Origin: Bin87 sp965221295
GTDB taxonomy: Bacteria; Chloroflexota; Dehalococcoidia; Lucifugimonadales; UBA3495
NCBI GenBank assembly: GCA_965221295.1
Contig: OZ244879.1
Span: 434,001-498,000, forward strand
Length of the DNA: 64,000 bases
Reading direction: 5' to 3'
How positions within the stretch are numbered: position 1 is the stretch's first letter; each line of letters opens with the position of its first letter. Shown piece after piece: positions 34,131 to 42,741 of the stretch. A program made the position numbers and the translations under genes. Below the pieces are notes generated by a model, which had not been told where the DNA came from, searched no databases, and saw only the letters and a program-made list of their open reading frames with translations.

Positions 34131-35386
34131 GCCGTAGCCTCGGATCCACGAATGCGGCGCACCAGCCGGCGACGCAGATATTCCATGCCGAACCCGCCGG
34201 CCAGCAATATAACGCCGGCCACGATGAAGGCCACCGACTGCCCGAGCAGGTCGAACCCAAACTCAAAGTAACGGGTGAACAGGGTTATGGCGAAAATAGC
34301 CACCGCCAAGTTGATCAGGTAGGCGCGGTTCCAGCGATAACCCGCTGCGATCATGGCCAACACTGCCGCCAGCATGACCAGATTAAATGCCCACCACAAC
34401 CAGGCTCCGCCGAAGGCCAGCCCCAACCACATGGCGGCGGCGACCACGCCCATGGCCGCCAGGGCGCCGGCCTCCCACCAGATTCGACCGGACTGTTGGC
34501 CGGAGCCTCGCCAACCCGCGACGACCAGAATGGCCGCGGCGGCCAACCCGACGACGCCGGCCACCAGCCAGTACTCAACCGACAATCCGGCGAATGAGGG
34601 CCCGCCGTTTGCCAACTCCACCCACAGGGCGCTGAAACTCAGGGCGTAGATTGCGGCGGCGACCACCACCAGGCCAGATAGGTCGGACAGGCGGGCGAAG
34701 TGGCGCGTGGCTTCGAAGCGCGCTTGCATCCGGCTGGACGCGAAGAGGAACGCGCCCAGGGTGAGAAAAAGCGGCGCCATCAATGCCGTGTCTTCGTTAC
34801 CCAGGTCCGGCAGCCATTCCTGCCCGCGAAATCCCGCCGCCGCCAGCAACAGGATGATGGACAACCCCAGCATCGCCCGCGCGCGGGTCACGTAGGCCAA
34901 CGGAACGACGCCCAGGAACCAGCAGGCCAACAGGCTGGGGTGATTCACCGGAACGTGGTAGGTCTGGGCGACCAGGTGAATGGACGCTCCAAAGGCGACC
35001 GCGCCGAGCAGGATGATCGCCAGGCCGATGCGTTGGTAGCCCAACCGGTATCCGACGAGCCATCCGACTACGTAGATGGCCGGCGTGCCCGCCACCATCA
35101 TCGCTAGCTTGGCGAACTTGGGAATCTCCGACCAATTGGCGGCGATAAAGGCGATAATGCCCAAGCCGATCAGCGCGGCGCCCATGATGGCGATGACGCT
35201 GACCACCCGGTTGCCGATGGCGCCGCTCCCGGATACGGGCTCAGCGGAGTCGTAACGCCCCAGGATGCCGGCGGCCTGTTCGTCAGAGATCAGGCCGTCT
35301 GCCACCCAGCCAGCCACCTCGGTGGGCAGACGCCGGACGAAATCGTCGCCAGGATGCGAGGGATTGTTGGGCGCTCCGGCCGTCAT
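34127..35386 (-). CDS. DUF2157-family polytopic membrane protein
   Basis: A 419-aa protein with a short cytoplasmic N-terminus (FVRRLPTEVAGWVADGLISDEQAAGIL, a typical DUF2157 start) followed by about 10-12 transmembrane helices. DUF2157 proteins are of unknown function and commonly precede GDYXXLXY genes, as here, with overlapping stop and start codons. An extended -10 lies 48 bases upstream. Confidence 0.85.
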   Translation of the reverse strand: MTAGAPNNPSHPGDDFVRRLPTEVAGWVADGLISDEQAAGILGRYDSAEPVSGSGAIGNRVVSVIAIMGAALIGLGIIAFIAANWSEIPKFAKLAMMVAGTPAIYVVGWLVGYRLGYQRIGLAIILLGAVAFGASIHLVAQTYHVPVNHPSLLACWFLGVVPLAYVTRARAMLGLSIILLLAAAGFRGQEWLPDLGNEDTALMAPLFLTLGAFLFASSRMQARFEATRHFARLSDLSGLVVVAAAIYALSFSALWVELANGGPSFAGLSVEYWLVAGVVGLAAAAILVVAGWRGSGQQSGRIWWEAGALAAMGVVAAAMWLGLAFGGAWLWWAFNLVMLAAVLAMIAAGYRWNRAYLINLAVAIFAITLFTRYFEFGFDLLGQSVAFIVAGVILLAGGFGMEYLRRRLVRRIRGSEATA

Positions 35387-35434
35387 GGGTTCAAGCTCGC
35401 TCTCGTCGCAACGTCAGGTTCCGCCTACCCATCC

Positions 35435-35443
35435 ATGCTAGCA
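35435..35443 (-). promoter_or_regulatory. Extended -10 promoter element for the DUF2157/GDYXXLXY operon
   Basis: The - strand reads TGCTAGCAT, 48 bases before the ATG at 35386. The -10 hexamer is weaker than at other sites. Confidence 0.38.
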
Positions 35444-35594
35444 CATCGCGCCGGATTCACCACATGGCTTCAACCAGCCGAACGTTAGCGCAACCGAACG
35501 TTCGGGCCGACGTAAGCTGCCGGGTCGCGGTTGCGCCCGGCAATGCCAGACACCACATGAGGCCAGATGGCGTTGTAACGAGGCCGCCGCTGGC

Positions 35595-36485
35595 CTACGC
35601 GGAAACTGCGGCGTTGCCGTTTTCCAGCGCGTATCTGGAGTCCCGCTCCAGCATTTGAGACAGCCCCATCAGCTCGAAGGCGTCGGTGAGCGGGGTCATC
35701 TGGCCGACCAGATGCTCAGTGGTGCCCTTGGACTTCAACTCCCGCATGACCTTGCCGACCGTGTAAGCCACCGACATGAAGGCGCTGCCGGGGAAAATCA
35801 CCATCTTGAAACCCAGCTGTTCCAATTCCGATACGTTGAGCAACGGCGACTTTCCTGTTTCGACGAAATTGTAGAGCAGGGGCAGGCTGGTGCGAGCCTT
35901 CACCTCGGCGGCTTCCTCCGCCGAGCGGATGGCCTCTACGAACAGGGCGTCGGCGCCGGCTTGGGTGAAGGCGTCGCAGCGTCGCATGGTGTCGTCCCAG
36001 CCGGTTACGGCGAGCGCGTCGGTGCGTACTATGATGGTGAAGTCGTCATCGGAGCGAGCGTCCACGGCGGCGCGGATCTTTTGCGTCATCTCGTCGATGG
36101 AAACCACCCGCTTGTCATCCAGGTGGCCGCACCGTTTGGGGAACTGCTGATCCTCGATGTGGACGGCGGCAACGCCGGCGCGTTCGTATTCGCGTATGGT
36201 GCGCCGAACGTTCATCGTGCCGCCGTATCCAGTGTCGGCGTCGGCGATTACGGGCGCGTCCACCGTTCCGGCGATGGCGGCGGCGTTGGCCAGCATTTCG
36301 GTCGCTGTCGCCAGGGCCAGGTCGGGATAACCGACGCGAGCCACCGAGGTTCCGGCTCCGGTCATGTACACGGCAGGGAAACCCGCCTGCTGGATGATGG
36401 CCGCCGTTAGGCAATCGTAGGCCCCCGGCGCGGTGATGATGCCCGGTTCGGCCAGTAGTTGGCGGAATCGTGTGGTGGATTTCAT
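35595..36485 (-). CDS. Isocitrate lyase/PEP mutase-family protein
   Basis: A 296-aa TIM-barrel protein of the PEP mutase/isocitrate lyase superfamily (2-methylisocitrate lyase, oxaloacetate decarboxylase and related). Visible are the metal-binding ADADTGYGG, the ICL-type catalytic loop FPKRCGHLDDK with its Cys, and MTGAGTS near the N-terminus. The Cys-containing loop supports lyase rather than mutase chemistry. It is last in the operon with fabG, 14 bases downstream. Substrate undecided. Confidence 0.85.
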   Translation of the reverse strand: MKSTTRFRQLLAEPGIITAPGAYDCLTAAIIQQAGFPAVYMTGAGTSVARVGYPDLALATATEMLANAAAIAGTVDAPVIADADTGYGGTMNVRRTIREYERAGVAAVHIEDQQFPKRCGHLDDKRVVSIDEMTQKIRAAVDARSDDDFTIIVRTDALAVTGWDDTMRRCDAFTQAGADALFVEAIRSAEEAAEVKARTSLPLLYNFVETGKSPLLNVSELEQLGFKMVIFPGSAFMSVAYTVGKVMRELKSKGTTEHLVGQMTPLTDAFELMGLSQMLERDSRYALENGNAAVSA

Positions 36486-36499
36486 GGCGCAGCCCCCGT

Positions 36500-37264
36500 T
36501 TACGCGGTCATGCCGCCGTCTATGGTCAATGTTTGCCCGGTGATGTAGCTGGCGGCGGGACTGACCAGGTACAGCACGGCTGCGGCCACATCCTGAGCGG
36601 ATCCAAATCGGCCGGCCGGCACCCGGGCCAGTACCTGGTTCCGTTGGTCATCGTTCAGACCCGCGGTCATGCCGCCAGCGTCGCCGCCTTCGATGAATCC
36701 GGGCGCCACCGCGTTGACGGTGATATTGCGGCTGGCCACCTCGCGCGCTACGGCCTTGGCCATCCCGATCTGCCCGGCCTTGGACGCCGCGTAGTTGGCC
36801 TGGCCCGGATTGCCGGACAGCCCAACCACCGACGAAATGTTGACGATCCTGCCGTAGCGTTGACGCACCATGAGTGGAATGGCGAATCTGGTGGGCAGGA
36901 AGGTGCCCCGAAGATTGACGGTCAGCACCTCGTCCCAATCCTCGGCGTTCATGCGCATCACCAGGCGGTCCCGGGTGATGCCAGCGTTGTTGACCAGGAT
37001 GTCCAGCCGACCCAGGCGGTCTGCCGTGGTCTTGACCACGGCTTCGGCGGAGCTTTCGTCAGACACGTCGCCGGGAACCCTAAGGGCTTCGCCGCCGGCC
37101 GCTCTGATTTCGTCGATCACCCGGTCGGCGGCATCCGCGTTGGCCCGGTAGTTGACGCCCACCGACGCGCCGGCCGCGGCCAGCTCTCTGGCGATGGTTG
37201 CCCCGATGCCGCGCGAAGACCCCGTAACCAAGGCCGCCTGGCCGCTCAAGTCAATCGTGTACAT
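36500..37264 (-). CDS. fabG: 3-oxoacyl-ACP reductase
   Basis: NADPH-dependent short-chain dehydrogenase that reduces 3-oxoacyl-ACP in fatty-acid elongation. The TGSSRGIG cofactor motif, NNAG, and the catalytic Ser-Tyr-Lys (ISSVVGLSG, YAASKAG) are complete. 254 aa. Assignment as FabG rather than another SDR is supported by its place 15 bases after plsX and the hot-dog dehydratase pair. It likely works with those enzymes in type II fatty-acid synthesis. Confidence 0.88.
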   Translation of the reverse strand: MYTIDLSGQAALVTGSSRGIGATIARELAAAGASVGVNYRANADAADRVIDEIRAAGGEALRVPGDVSDESSAEAVVKTTADRLGRLDILVNNAGITRDRLVMRMNAEDWDEVLTVNLRGTFLPTRFAIPLMVRQRYGRIVNISSVVGLSGNPGQANYAASKAGQIGMAKAVAREVASRNITVNAVAPGFIEGGDAGGMTAGLNDDQRNQVLARVPAGRFGSAQDVAAAVLYLVSPAASYITGQTLTIDGGMTA

Positions 37265-37279
37265 GGCGCACCTATACCT

Positions 37280-38317
37280 TCAGGTATCAAGCGCTCCCGA
37301 ATCGCGCAATTCGGCCAGCTCTTCCCTGAATCCCTCCACCAGATCTATGCTGTGGCATAGCAAGCCGGTGTTGATCGCTCCGGCGATGCCCTCTTCAGTC
37401 GATGAACCGTGTCCCACCATCACCAGGCCGTTCACACCGAATAGCGGTCCGCCCATGGTGCGAGGCAGGTTCATGTTGGTCCACAACGCGCCGCCGATTC
37501 GCCGAACCTGGTCCTCCGGCAAGAACTCGGCCAGCTGACGCTGCAAGTAGGGCGCCAAAGCGGAGCCCAATCCTTCAGCGAATTTGATCATTATATTGCC
37601 GATGAAACCGTCGCACACGATCACGTCGGCTTTGTTGGTGAAGAAGTCCATTCCTTCCACGTTGCCAACGAAGTTAAGATGACTGTTGGAGAACAGAGGA
37701 TAGCTTTCCTGCACCTGGCGGTTTCCCTTGGCCGCCTCTTCTCCCACGCTGAGCAGGGCGACCCGGGGGTTTTCGATCAGCAGGCGGCGTCGGGCGAACA
37801 CCACGCCCAGGGAAGCGAAGTTCAGCAATTGCGACGGCCGGGCATCCACGTTGCTGCCCAGATCAACCACGGTGGTATTGGGCGCCAAACCCAGGAAATT
37901 GCCGCCGATACAGGGGCGTTCCAACCCTTCCAGCAACCCCAGGACCATGGTGGCGGTGGCCATCGACGCCCCGGTGGAACCCACGGAAACAACCATGTCC
38001 GCTTCGCCGCCCCGCAGCAGTCCCATGGCCGTCGCGATCGACGAACGGGGTTTCCTACGCAGGGCGGAAATCGGCCGCTCGTCATCCTCTATTTTTCCCT
38101 CAGAGGCGACGATCCTAATGGGCAGTTCTCGGGCATCCGCGTTGCGCTTGGACAGTTCGGCGGCAACTGTTTCCTGGTCGCCCACCAGCGCAACGTGGAG
38201 CTGGGGGTGAGCGGCCACCGCCGCCAGGGCTCCGGGTACGGTCACTTCCGGCCCGTAGTCTCCGCCCATGGCGTCCAAAGCGATGCGCACCGGCGCGGTA
38301 ATCCCATTACTGCTCAT
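37280..38317 (-). CDS. plsX: Phosphate acyltransferase PlsX
   Basis: PlsX converts acyl-ACP to acyl-phosphate, the first committed step of phospholipid synthesis in most bacteria. The N-terminal IALDAMGGDYGPEVTVPGA and the VSVGSTGASMA and VVDLGSNVD motifs are diagnostic. The ATG at 38317 (345 aa) was chosen over the longer frame, which only continues over the 3' end of hadB; the start overlaps the hadB stop (ATGA). Co-location with fabG is common across bacteria, though fabD and acpP are absent here. Confidence 0.93.
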   Translation of the reverse strand: MSSNGITAPVRIALDAMGGDYGPEVTVPGALAAVAAHPQLHVALVGDQETVAAELSKRNADARELPIRIVASEGKIEDDERPISALRRKPRSSIATAMGLLRGGEADMVVSVGSTGASMATATMVLGLLEGLERPCIGGNFLGLAPNTTVVDLGSNVDARPSQLLNFASLGVVFARRRLLIENPRVALLSVGEEAAKGNRQVQESYPLFSNSHLNFVGNVEGMDFFTNKADVIVCDGFIGNIMIKFAEGLGSALAPYLQRQLAEFLPEDQVRRIGGALWTNMNLPRTMGGPLFGVNGLVMVGHGSSTEEGIAGAINTGLLCHSIDLVEGFREELAELRDSGALDT

Positions 38318-38802
38318 TGTCGAGTTGCCCCCTGCCGCATTATTCCAACCCGCAGGCTGGCCGTGCCGGTGATGATTCTGTCTCCATTCTTGGCGTTCCG
38401 GACTTCCACCCCGCAAGTTATGACCGTGTCGGATCTTTCGGTATTGACTTCGGCGGTATTGACTTCGCCAGCAACGACTTCGCCAGCATCGACGGCGGTG
38501 ACGGTTCCCTGGGATTCCAGGGTGTCACCGGGGTAGGCCGCGCCGCGGAACCTGACGCGGAGGTTGCCAGAGGCAAGCCAATCGGTTCCGTATGCTTTGG
38601 TCAGCATTTCCGACACCAGCGCCAGCGTCAACATACCGTGGGCGATGACCCCGCCGAACCGGGTGGCATCCGCAAACTCGTCGTCGTAATGAATGCGATT
38701 GTCGTCTCCAGACGCCTGCCGATAGGCGTCGATGCTTTCTCGGGTGACGCGGCGTCGGATGACGGGCAGCGCGTCTCCCGCCGTAGCATAGTTGACCATC
38801 AC
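38314..38802 (-). CDS. hadB: MaoC-type (R)-specific enoyl-thioester dehydratase, HadB-like
   Basis: A 162-aa single hot-dog protein with the full hydratase motif SGDDNRIHYDDEFA (catalytic Asp and His) and GGVIAHGM. This is the catalytic type seen in mycobacterial HadB and in PhaJ-like hydratases. It sits between a non-catalytic hot-dog gene (hadA-like) and plsX/fabG, with overlapping starts and stops on both sides, so a role as the beta-hydroxyacyl-ACP dehydratase of fatty-acid synthesis is likely. Near the C-terminus an acidic stretch with AGEVNTAEVNTE is encoded by short DNA repeats. Confidence 0.8.
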   Translation of the reverse strand: MMVNYATAGDALPVIRRRVTRESIDAYRQASGDDNRIHYDDEFADATRFGGVIAHGMLTLALVSEMLTKAYGTDWLASGNLRVRFRGAAYPGDTLESQGTVTAVDAGEVVAGEVNTAEVNTERSDTVITCGVEVRNAKNGDRIITGTASLRVGIMRQGATRQ

Positions 38803-39335
38803 GGTTCGGTCTCAGTCGTCTGGGTATGCGAGCCGGGTGGGTTATCTGGGCCAGGTGGGTTATCTGGGCCAGGTGGGTTATCCGGGTCTAGTTCGGTGGC
38901 CGTCGTCGGCAGCAGCACGGTGGTTCGGCCACGCTGCAACTCGGTCCCGCCGTCGGCGTCAGCGATGGAATAGCGCACGGTCAAGAACCGCAAGCCGCTC
39001 CGTTCGCGAGCCGGTTCGATTACTGCGCGGCCCGTTGCCTTCATCCCGATGCGCGCCGGCCCAACGGTTTCGACGTCCTGTAGACTGTGGATCGCTCCGT
39101 CGGGTAGCGAGAGGCGATCCAGCAACAGCCCCACCAGCCGCGCGGTCAGCATCAATGGAGGCAAAACTTCCATATTGCGGTAGATCGGCAGGTTGTCGCC
39201 CACCGCATCCAAGTAATGCCGCGCTGCGTCGGCGGTGATGTGCCAAGTTCCCAAGTCGATGGAGGTCTGGTCCACGGGCGTCCCACGGCGCGGCTGCACG
39301 GTATCTCCGGCGCGCGCCGATACACTATACACCAT
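38799..39335 (-). CDS. hadA: MaoC-fold FAS1-like dehydratase partner subunit, HadA-like
   Basis: A 178-aa hot-dog protein resembling the non-catalytic partner of heterodimeric dehydratases (mycobacterial HadA type); it lacks a D-x-N-x-x-H motif. The C-terminus carries three copies of the hexapeptide PDNPPG followed by a short acidic tail, from an 18-bp tandem repeat at about 38836-38889. The start at 39335 follows the lhgO stop by 6 bases, and the stop overlaps hadB (ATGA), so the pair is translationally coupled. The HadA label rests on context and size rather than on close sequence match. Confidence 0.7.
   Translation of the reverse strand: MVYSVSARAGDTVQPRRGTPVDQTSIDLGTWHITADAARHYLDAVGDNLPIYRNMEVLPPLMLTARLVGLLLDRLSLPDGAIHSLQDVETVGPARIGMKATGRAVIEPARERSGLRFLTVRYSIADADGGTELQRGRTTVLLPTTATELDPDNPPGPDNPPGPDNPPGSHTQTTETEP
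38836..38889. repeat. 18-bp tandem repeat in the 3' end of hadA
   Basis: Three copies of an 18-bp unit, GGTGGGTTATCTGGGCCA on the + strand, the third degraded. In the - strand gene each unit encodes PDNPPG. Being a multiple of three, copy number can change without breaking the frame. Confidence 0.8.
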
Positions 39336-39341
39336 GACCGA

Positions 39342-40592
39342 TCAGGCCTTGGAAAGGCCGAAATCCTCAACCGCCATATTGGAAAGATAATCGCCAATCA
39401 CCAGCGAAGACGTGGCGCCCGGCGAAGGAGCGTTAAGCACGTGCAGCGCCTTCTGCCCGCGCAGGATGTGAAAATCGTCCAGGATGGCGCCCGATGACGA
39501 CACGGCCTGGGCTCGTACTCCGCTACCGCCGGGTTCCAGGTCGCCAGAACGTATTTCTGGTATCAGCTTCTGTAGGTCTCCCACGAACACTGACTTGCTG
39601 TAGGAACGGTGCATCTCCCTCATGCCGGTGCGCCAGTGCCGGGCGGTCATCTTCCAGAAACCTGGGAACGTCAGCGCGCCCGCTGTTTCGCCCAGGCTGA
39701 CGTTGCCTTTGCGGTAACCCTCCCGGGCCCACGCCAGAACCGCGTTGGGTCCTGCCTCCACGTATCCGTGGATGTTCCGCGTGTAGTGGACGCCAAGGAA
39801 CGGGAACCTGGGATCTGGCACCGGATAGATCAGCCCCTTCACCAAGTGATGCGATGACGCGGCGAGTTTGTAGTATTCACCGCGGAACGGAATGATGCGC
39901 ACGTCGGTCTCCTCGCCCATCATCCTTGCCAGCCGGTCGGCGTACAGCCCGCCGCAGTTGATGACGTGCTTCGTCTGCAGGGCGCCGCGCTCGGTTTCCA
40001 GGGCAGTTCCGCCGTCAGTCTGCCTCGCCTGCTTTACCGCCGCTCCCGTGAATATATCCCCGCCGGCCGACTGGAACTTGCCGGCATACGCGTTGGCCAC
40101 GCGCACGTAGTCCACAATGCCAGTGTGCGGAGCCCACAGGGCTCGCACGCCCCGTGTATGGGGTTCTATTTCCGCCAGCCGGTCCGGTTCCACGATTTCC
40201 AGGTCGGGCACACCGTTGGCGACGCCCCGTTCGTAGAGATCTTGCAGGCGACCCAACTCGCTCTCGTGGGTTGCCACGATCACCTTGCCGCATGGGTCAT
40301 GCTCAATTTCGTTTTCCTCGCAGAACGCCAACAGCCGGTCTTTGCCACCTACGCAGAAGCGAGCCTTCCAAGAACCGGGCCGGTAGTAAATGCCGGAGTG
40401 GATAACGCCGCTATTGTGGCCCGTTTGGTGCTGGGCCAAGCGCTCCTCTTTCTCGATGACGGCGACGCTCAAGTCCGGCGACCGCTCCAGCAACTGCATG
40501 GCGGTGGACAACCCGATGATGCCGCCGCCCACAATCGCCACGTCGTAACGGCGGGTTTCCACCGAGTCGGAACCGTTTGTGTTCGCCGCCAT
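39342..40592 (-). CDS. lhgO: L-2-hydroxyglutarate oxidase
   Basis: FAD-dependent oxidase that turns L-2-hydroxyglutarate into 2-oxoglutarate. The N-terminal dinucleotide motif VAIVGGGIIGLSTA (about residues 18-31), EKEERLAQHQTGHNSGVIHS and GIYYRPGSWKA are highly characteristic of LhgO. 416 aa, complete. GGAGG lies 7 bases before the ATG. It is the first gene of a run that continues 6 bases later with hadA; the metabolic relation to fatty-acid genes is unclear. Confidence 0.92.
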   Translation of the reverse strand: MAANTNGSDSVETRRYDVAIVGGGIIGLSTAMQLLERSPDLSVAVIEKEERLAQHQTGHNSGVIHSGIYYRPGSWKARFCVGGKDRLLAFCEENEIEHDPCGKVIVATHESELGRLQDLYERGVANGVPDLEIVEPDRLAEIEPHTRGVRALWAPHTGIVDYVRVANAYAGKFQSAGGDIFTGAAVKQARQTDGGTALETERGALQTKHVINCGGLYADRLARMMGEETDVRIIPFRGEYYKLAASSHHLVKGLIYPVPDPRFPFLGVHYTRNIHGYVEAGPNAVLAWAREGYRKGNVSLGETAGALTFPGFWKMTARHWRTGMREMHRSYSKSVFVGDLQKLIPEIRSGDLEPGGSGVRAQAVSSSGAILDDFHILRGQKALHVLNAPSPGATSSLVIGDYLSNMAVEDFGLSKA

Positions 40593-41188
40593 TTTGTGCC
40601 TCCAAATCAGCGCCTGCGGAGCAACCCTGCGCGGACTGCGGCCTCATGCCGAGGGCGGCCCGGGCTCCGCGGGCTTCCGGGTGTCGGGGCGCATTATACA
40701 CTCGGCGCCGCATGGTCTCCTCACGCATACCCATTTTGCGGCGATCGTGCTTGCGATGCCTAAGGCCGACGCGTGCCAGGTACACTGCCGACGAAACGTT
40801 GCCCTACGGGTCGCCGGCGCCGTCGGGTCTGAGTACGCTGCGGGATGGGCAGAGCGATGGGGCGCATCCGACAGGTCGAGATTGCCGCGCTTCGACCGCA
40901 ATATCTGTGTTGATGGTCAAGGCAGGGGATTGGCGCGATGGTGGCGCTGCCTGTGATGGTGGCGCTGCCTGTGATGATGGCGCTGCTTGCGATGGTGGCG
41001 CTGCTTGCGATGGTGGCGCTGCCTGTGATGATGGCGCTGCTTGCGATGATGGGTTTATGGTCGTTGGTTGTGGTCGACGGGATTGCCGCGGCCTTGGATA
41101 TCGCCATGACCCGTGTACGGAACCCGGAGCGGGTCAGGCTGAAATTCGCGTTGCGTCAATCATCGCCCGTAGTTATGCTTACGGCGCT
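40593..41188. other. Repeat-rich intergenic region between lhgO and the MmgE/PrpD gene
   Basis: A 596-base gap. The + strand frame is open right through and joins the MmgE/PrpD gene, but the upstream part is low-complexity and not homologous. It contains an 18-bp minisatellite (40937-41044) and degraded pieces of the genome's palindromic element: GAGATTGCCGCGCTTCG near 40880 and GGGATTGCCGCGGCC near 41080. No RNA gene seen. Confidence 0.65.
40937..41044 (+). repeat. 18-bp minisatellite, six units
   Basis: Six contiguous copies of GATGGTGGCGCTGCCTGT and one- to three-base variants (GATGATGGCGCTGCTTGC), followed by a partial unit. Two variant types alternate. The open frame through it would encode DGGAAC/DDGAAC repeats, but no conserved start supports translation. 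Confidence 0.85.
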
Positions 41189-42511
41189 ATGACTACAGCG
41201 CCGCAGGATTTCACCCGCGGCATCGCCCGGTTCGCCGCCGATGTCGCCAACCACCCCGACGAACTGCCGGAACCCGTCGCCGATCTCTGCCGGGACATGA
41301 TGCTCAACGGCGCCGCGGCAGCGTTGGCCGGAGCCGCCCACCCCGACGGCATCGCCCTGGCCCGGGGGCTGCGCGCCATGGGTGGCAACGGTCGCAGCAC
41401 CATAATCGGCATGGGACAGCGCACCTCTCCCATCTACGCCGCCTTGGTCAACGGGAGCCTGATCCGACTGCTTGATTTCGACGACGACCTATTCGACGGG
41501 ACCAGAGCCCACGCATCTCTGGCGCATCCCACCGCCTCGGTGTTTCCCGCGGTGATGGCCCTGGGGGAGATGCACGGCTATCCGGGGAATTCAACGCTGG
41601 CGGCGTTCGCGGTGGGTTGCGAAGTAGTCGCCCGTTGGTCAGCGGTTCCGCAGATCGGGGGCGCCGCCGGATCCATGGGCGCCGCGGTCGCCTCGGCCAT
41701 GCTAGTCAGTCCCGACGAGGCCACCGTCGCCAACGCTATCGGTCTGGCCGCGACCGCAGCGGATTCCGGCATCGCTTATCAATCCGAAGGAGCCACCGCC
41801 ATCGCTGGCGGGCAGGCTGCCATGCACGGGACGCTGGCCGCCATCGCGGCCGCTGAGGGTATCCAGGCCGCGCCGTGGTCCAACGCTGTCGCCGCCGACG
41901 CGCTGGCCAACCTGGGCCGGGACTGGCGTCTGCTCGATCCTGGCGTGGCGCTGCGTCCGTATCCCTGCCATCCCGCCGCCCACAGCGTCATCGACGCGAT
42001 TTTGGCGCTGTTGCAGCTCCACCGCTTCGAGTCCGACCAGATAGCTTCCGCGCATGTTGGCGTGCCGGCGGAAACCCTGCGCTGTCTGCCCCACTCGCTG
42101 CCAGCAGATGGATGGCAGGCCCGCGCGTCCATCGGGTTCATCGCCGCGGCGACGCTGCGCCACGGGCCACCGCTGATCAATTTCTTCTCCGAAGCCGCCG
42201 TTCGGGACGAAGGAGTGCGGGCCGTGATGGAACGCGTTTCCGTGGAGGCGACTCTGCGCTCCTCACCGTTGGCGTCCAACCCAGCCGAGGTGTCGGTAAC
42301 CTTGACCGACGGGCAGGTTCTACGCCACCGGGCTGACCATCCACGAGGCGTCCCCGCCATGCCGTTGGACGCCGAGGAGCTGGAGGCCAAGTTCCTGTAC
42401 TGCACTCGTTACATCTTGCCGGCCGACCACATCGATGAGGCCATCGGGAGCTTCCGGGGCATCGCCCAAATCGAGAACGTGACCGGCATGGCTTCGGTGC
42501 TTGGCGGCTGA
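41189..42511 (+). CDS. MmgE/PrpD-family protein
   Basis: A 440-aa member of the MmgE/PrpD family, which includes 2-methylcitrate dehydratase, cis-aconitate decarboxylase and uncharacterised hydro-lyases. Conserved stretches include LLDFDDDLFDGTRAHASLAHPTASVFPA and YPCHPAAHSVID. The ATG at 41189 (MTTAPQDFTRG) was chosen; the frame runs on upstream only through repeat DNA. No companion prpC or prpB is adjacent, so methylcitrate-cycle function is not supported by context. Confidence 0.86.
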   Translation: MTTAPQDFTRGIARFAADVANHPDELPEPVADLCRDMMLNGAAAALAGAAHPDGIALARGLRAMGGNGRSTIIGMGQRTSPIYAALVNGSLIRLLDFDDDLFDGTRAHASLAHPTASVFPAVMALGEMHGYPGNSTLAAFAVGCEVVARWSAVPQIGGAAGSMGAAVASAMLVSPDEATVANAIGLAATAADSGIAYQSEGATAIAGGQAAMHGTLAAIAAAEGIQAAPWSNAVAADALANLGRDWRLLDPGVALRPYPCHPAAHSVIDAILALLQLHRFESDQIASAHVGVPAETLRCLPHSLPADGWQARASIGFIAAATLRHGPPLINFFSEAAVRDEGVRAVMERVSVEATLRSSPLASNPAEVSVTLTDGQVLRHRADHPRGVPAMPLDAEELEAKFLYCTRYILPADHIDEAIGSFRGIAQIENVTGMASVLGG

Positions 42512-42741
42512 TCCTAAAGCCGTGTTCTGGCCAACGACCGTCAAGCCGCGGCCGAGCGTCGCCGTTGGTCGCGGACAACGAGATTGCCTCCCTTCGCTGG
42601 TAACGACTCGCTGGCAACGACCTGTTACCCTGTCAATCTCTGGGGTCGCGCGGCGCCCTAGTCGCTCGCCCAAAGACTGGCGTCATTCAACGCCGTTTAT
42701 GTGGCGTCTCAATGTTCCGACATCCCACTTGAAGGAGGCAA

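Noticed and set aside
40577..41188. N-terminal extension of the MmgE/PrpD protein
   Set aside because: The frame is open but consists of minisatellite and low-complexity sequence; the conserved protein begins at the ATG at 41189.
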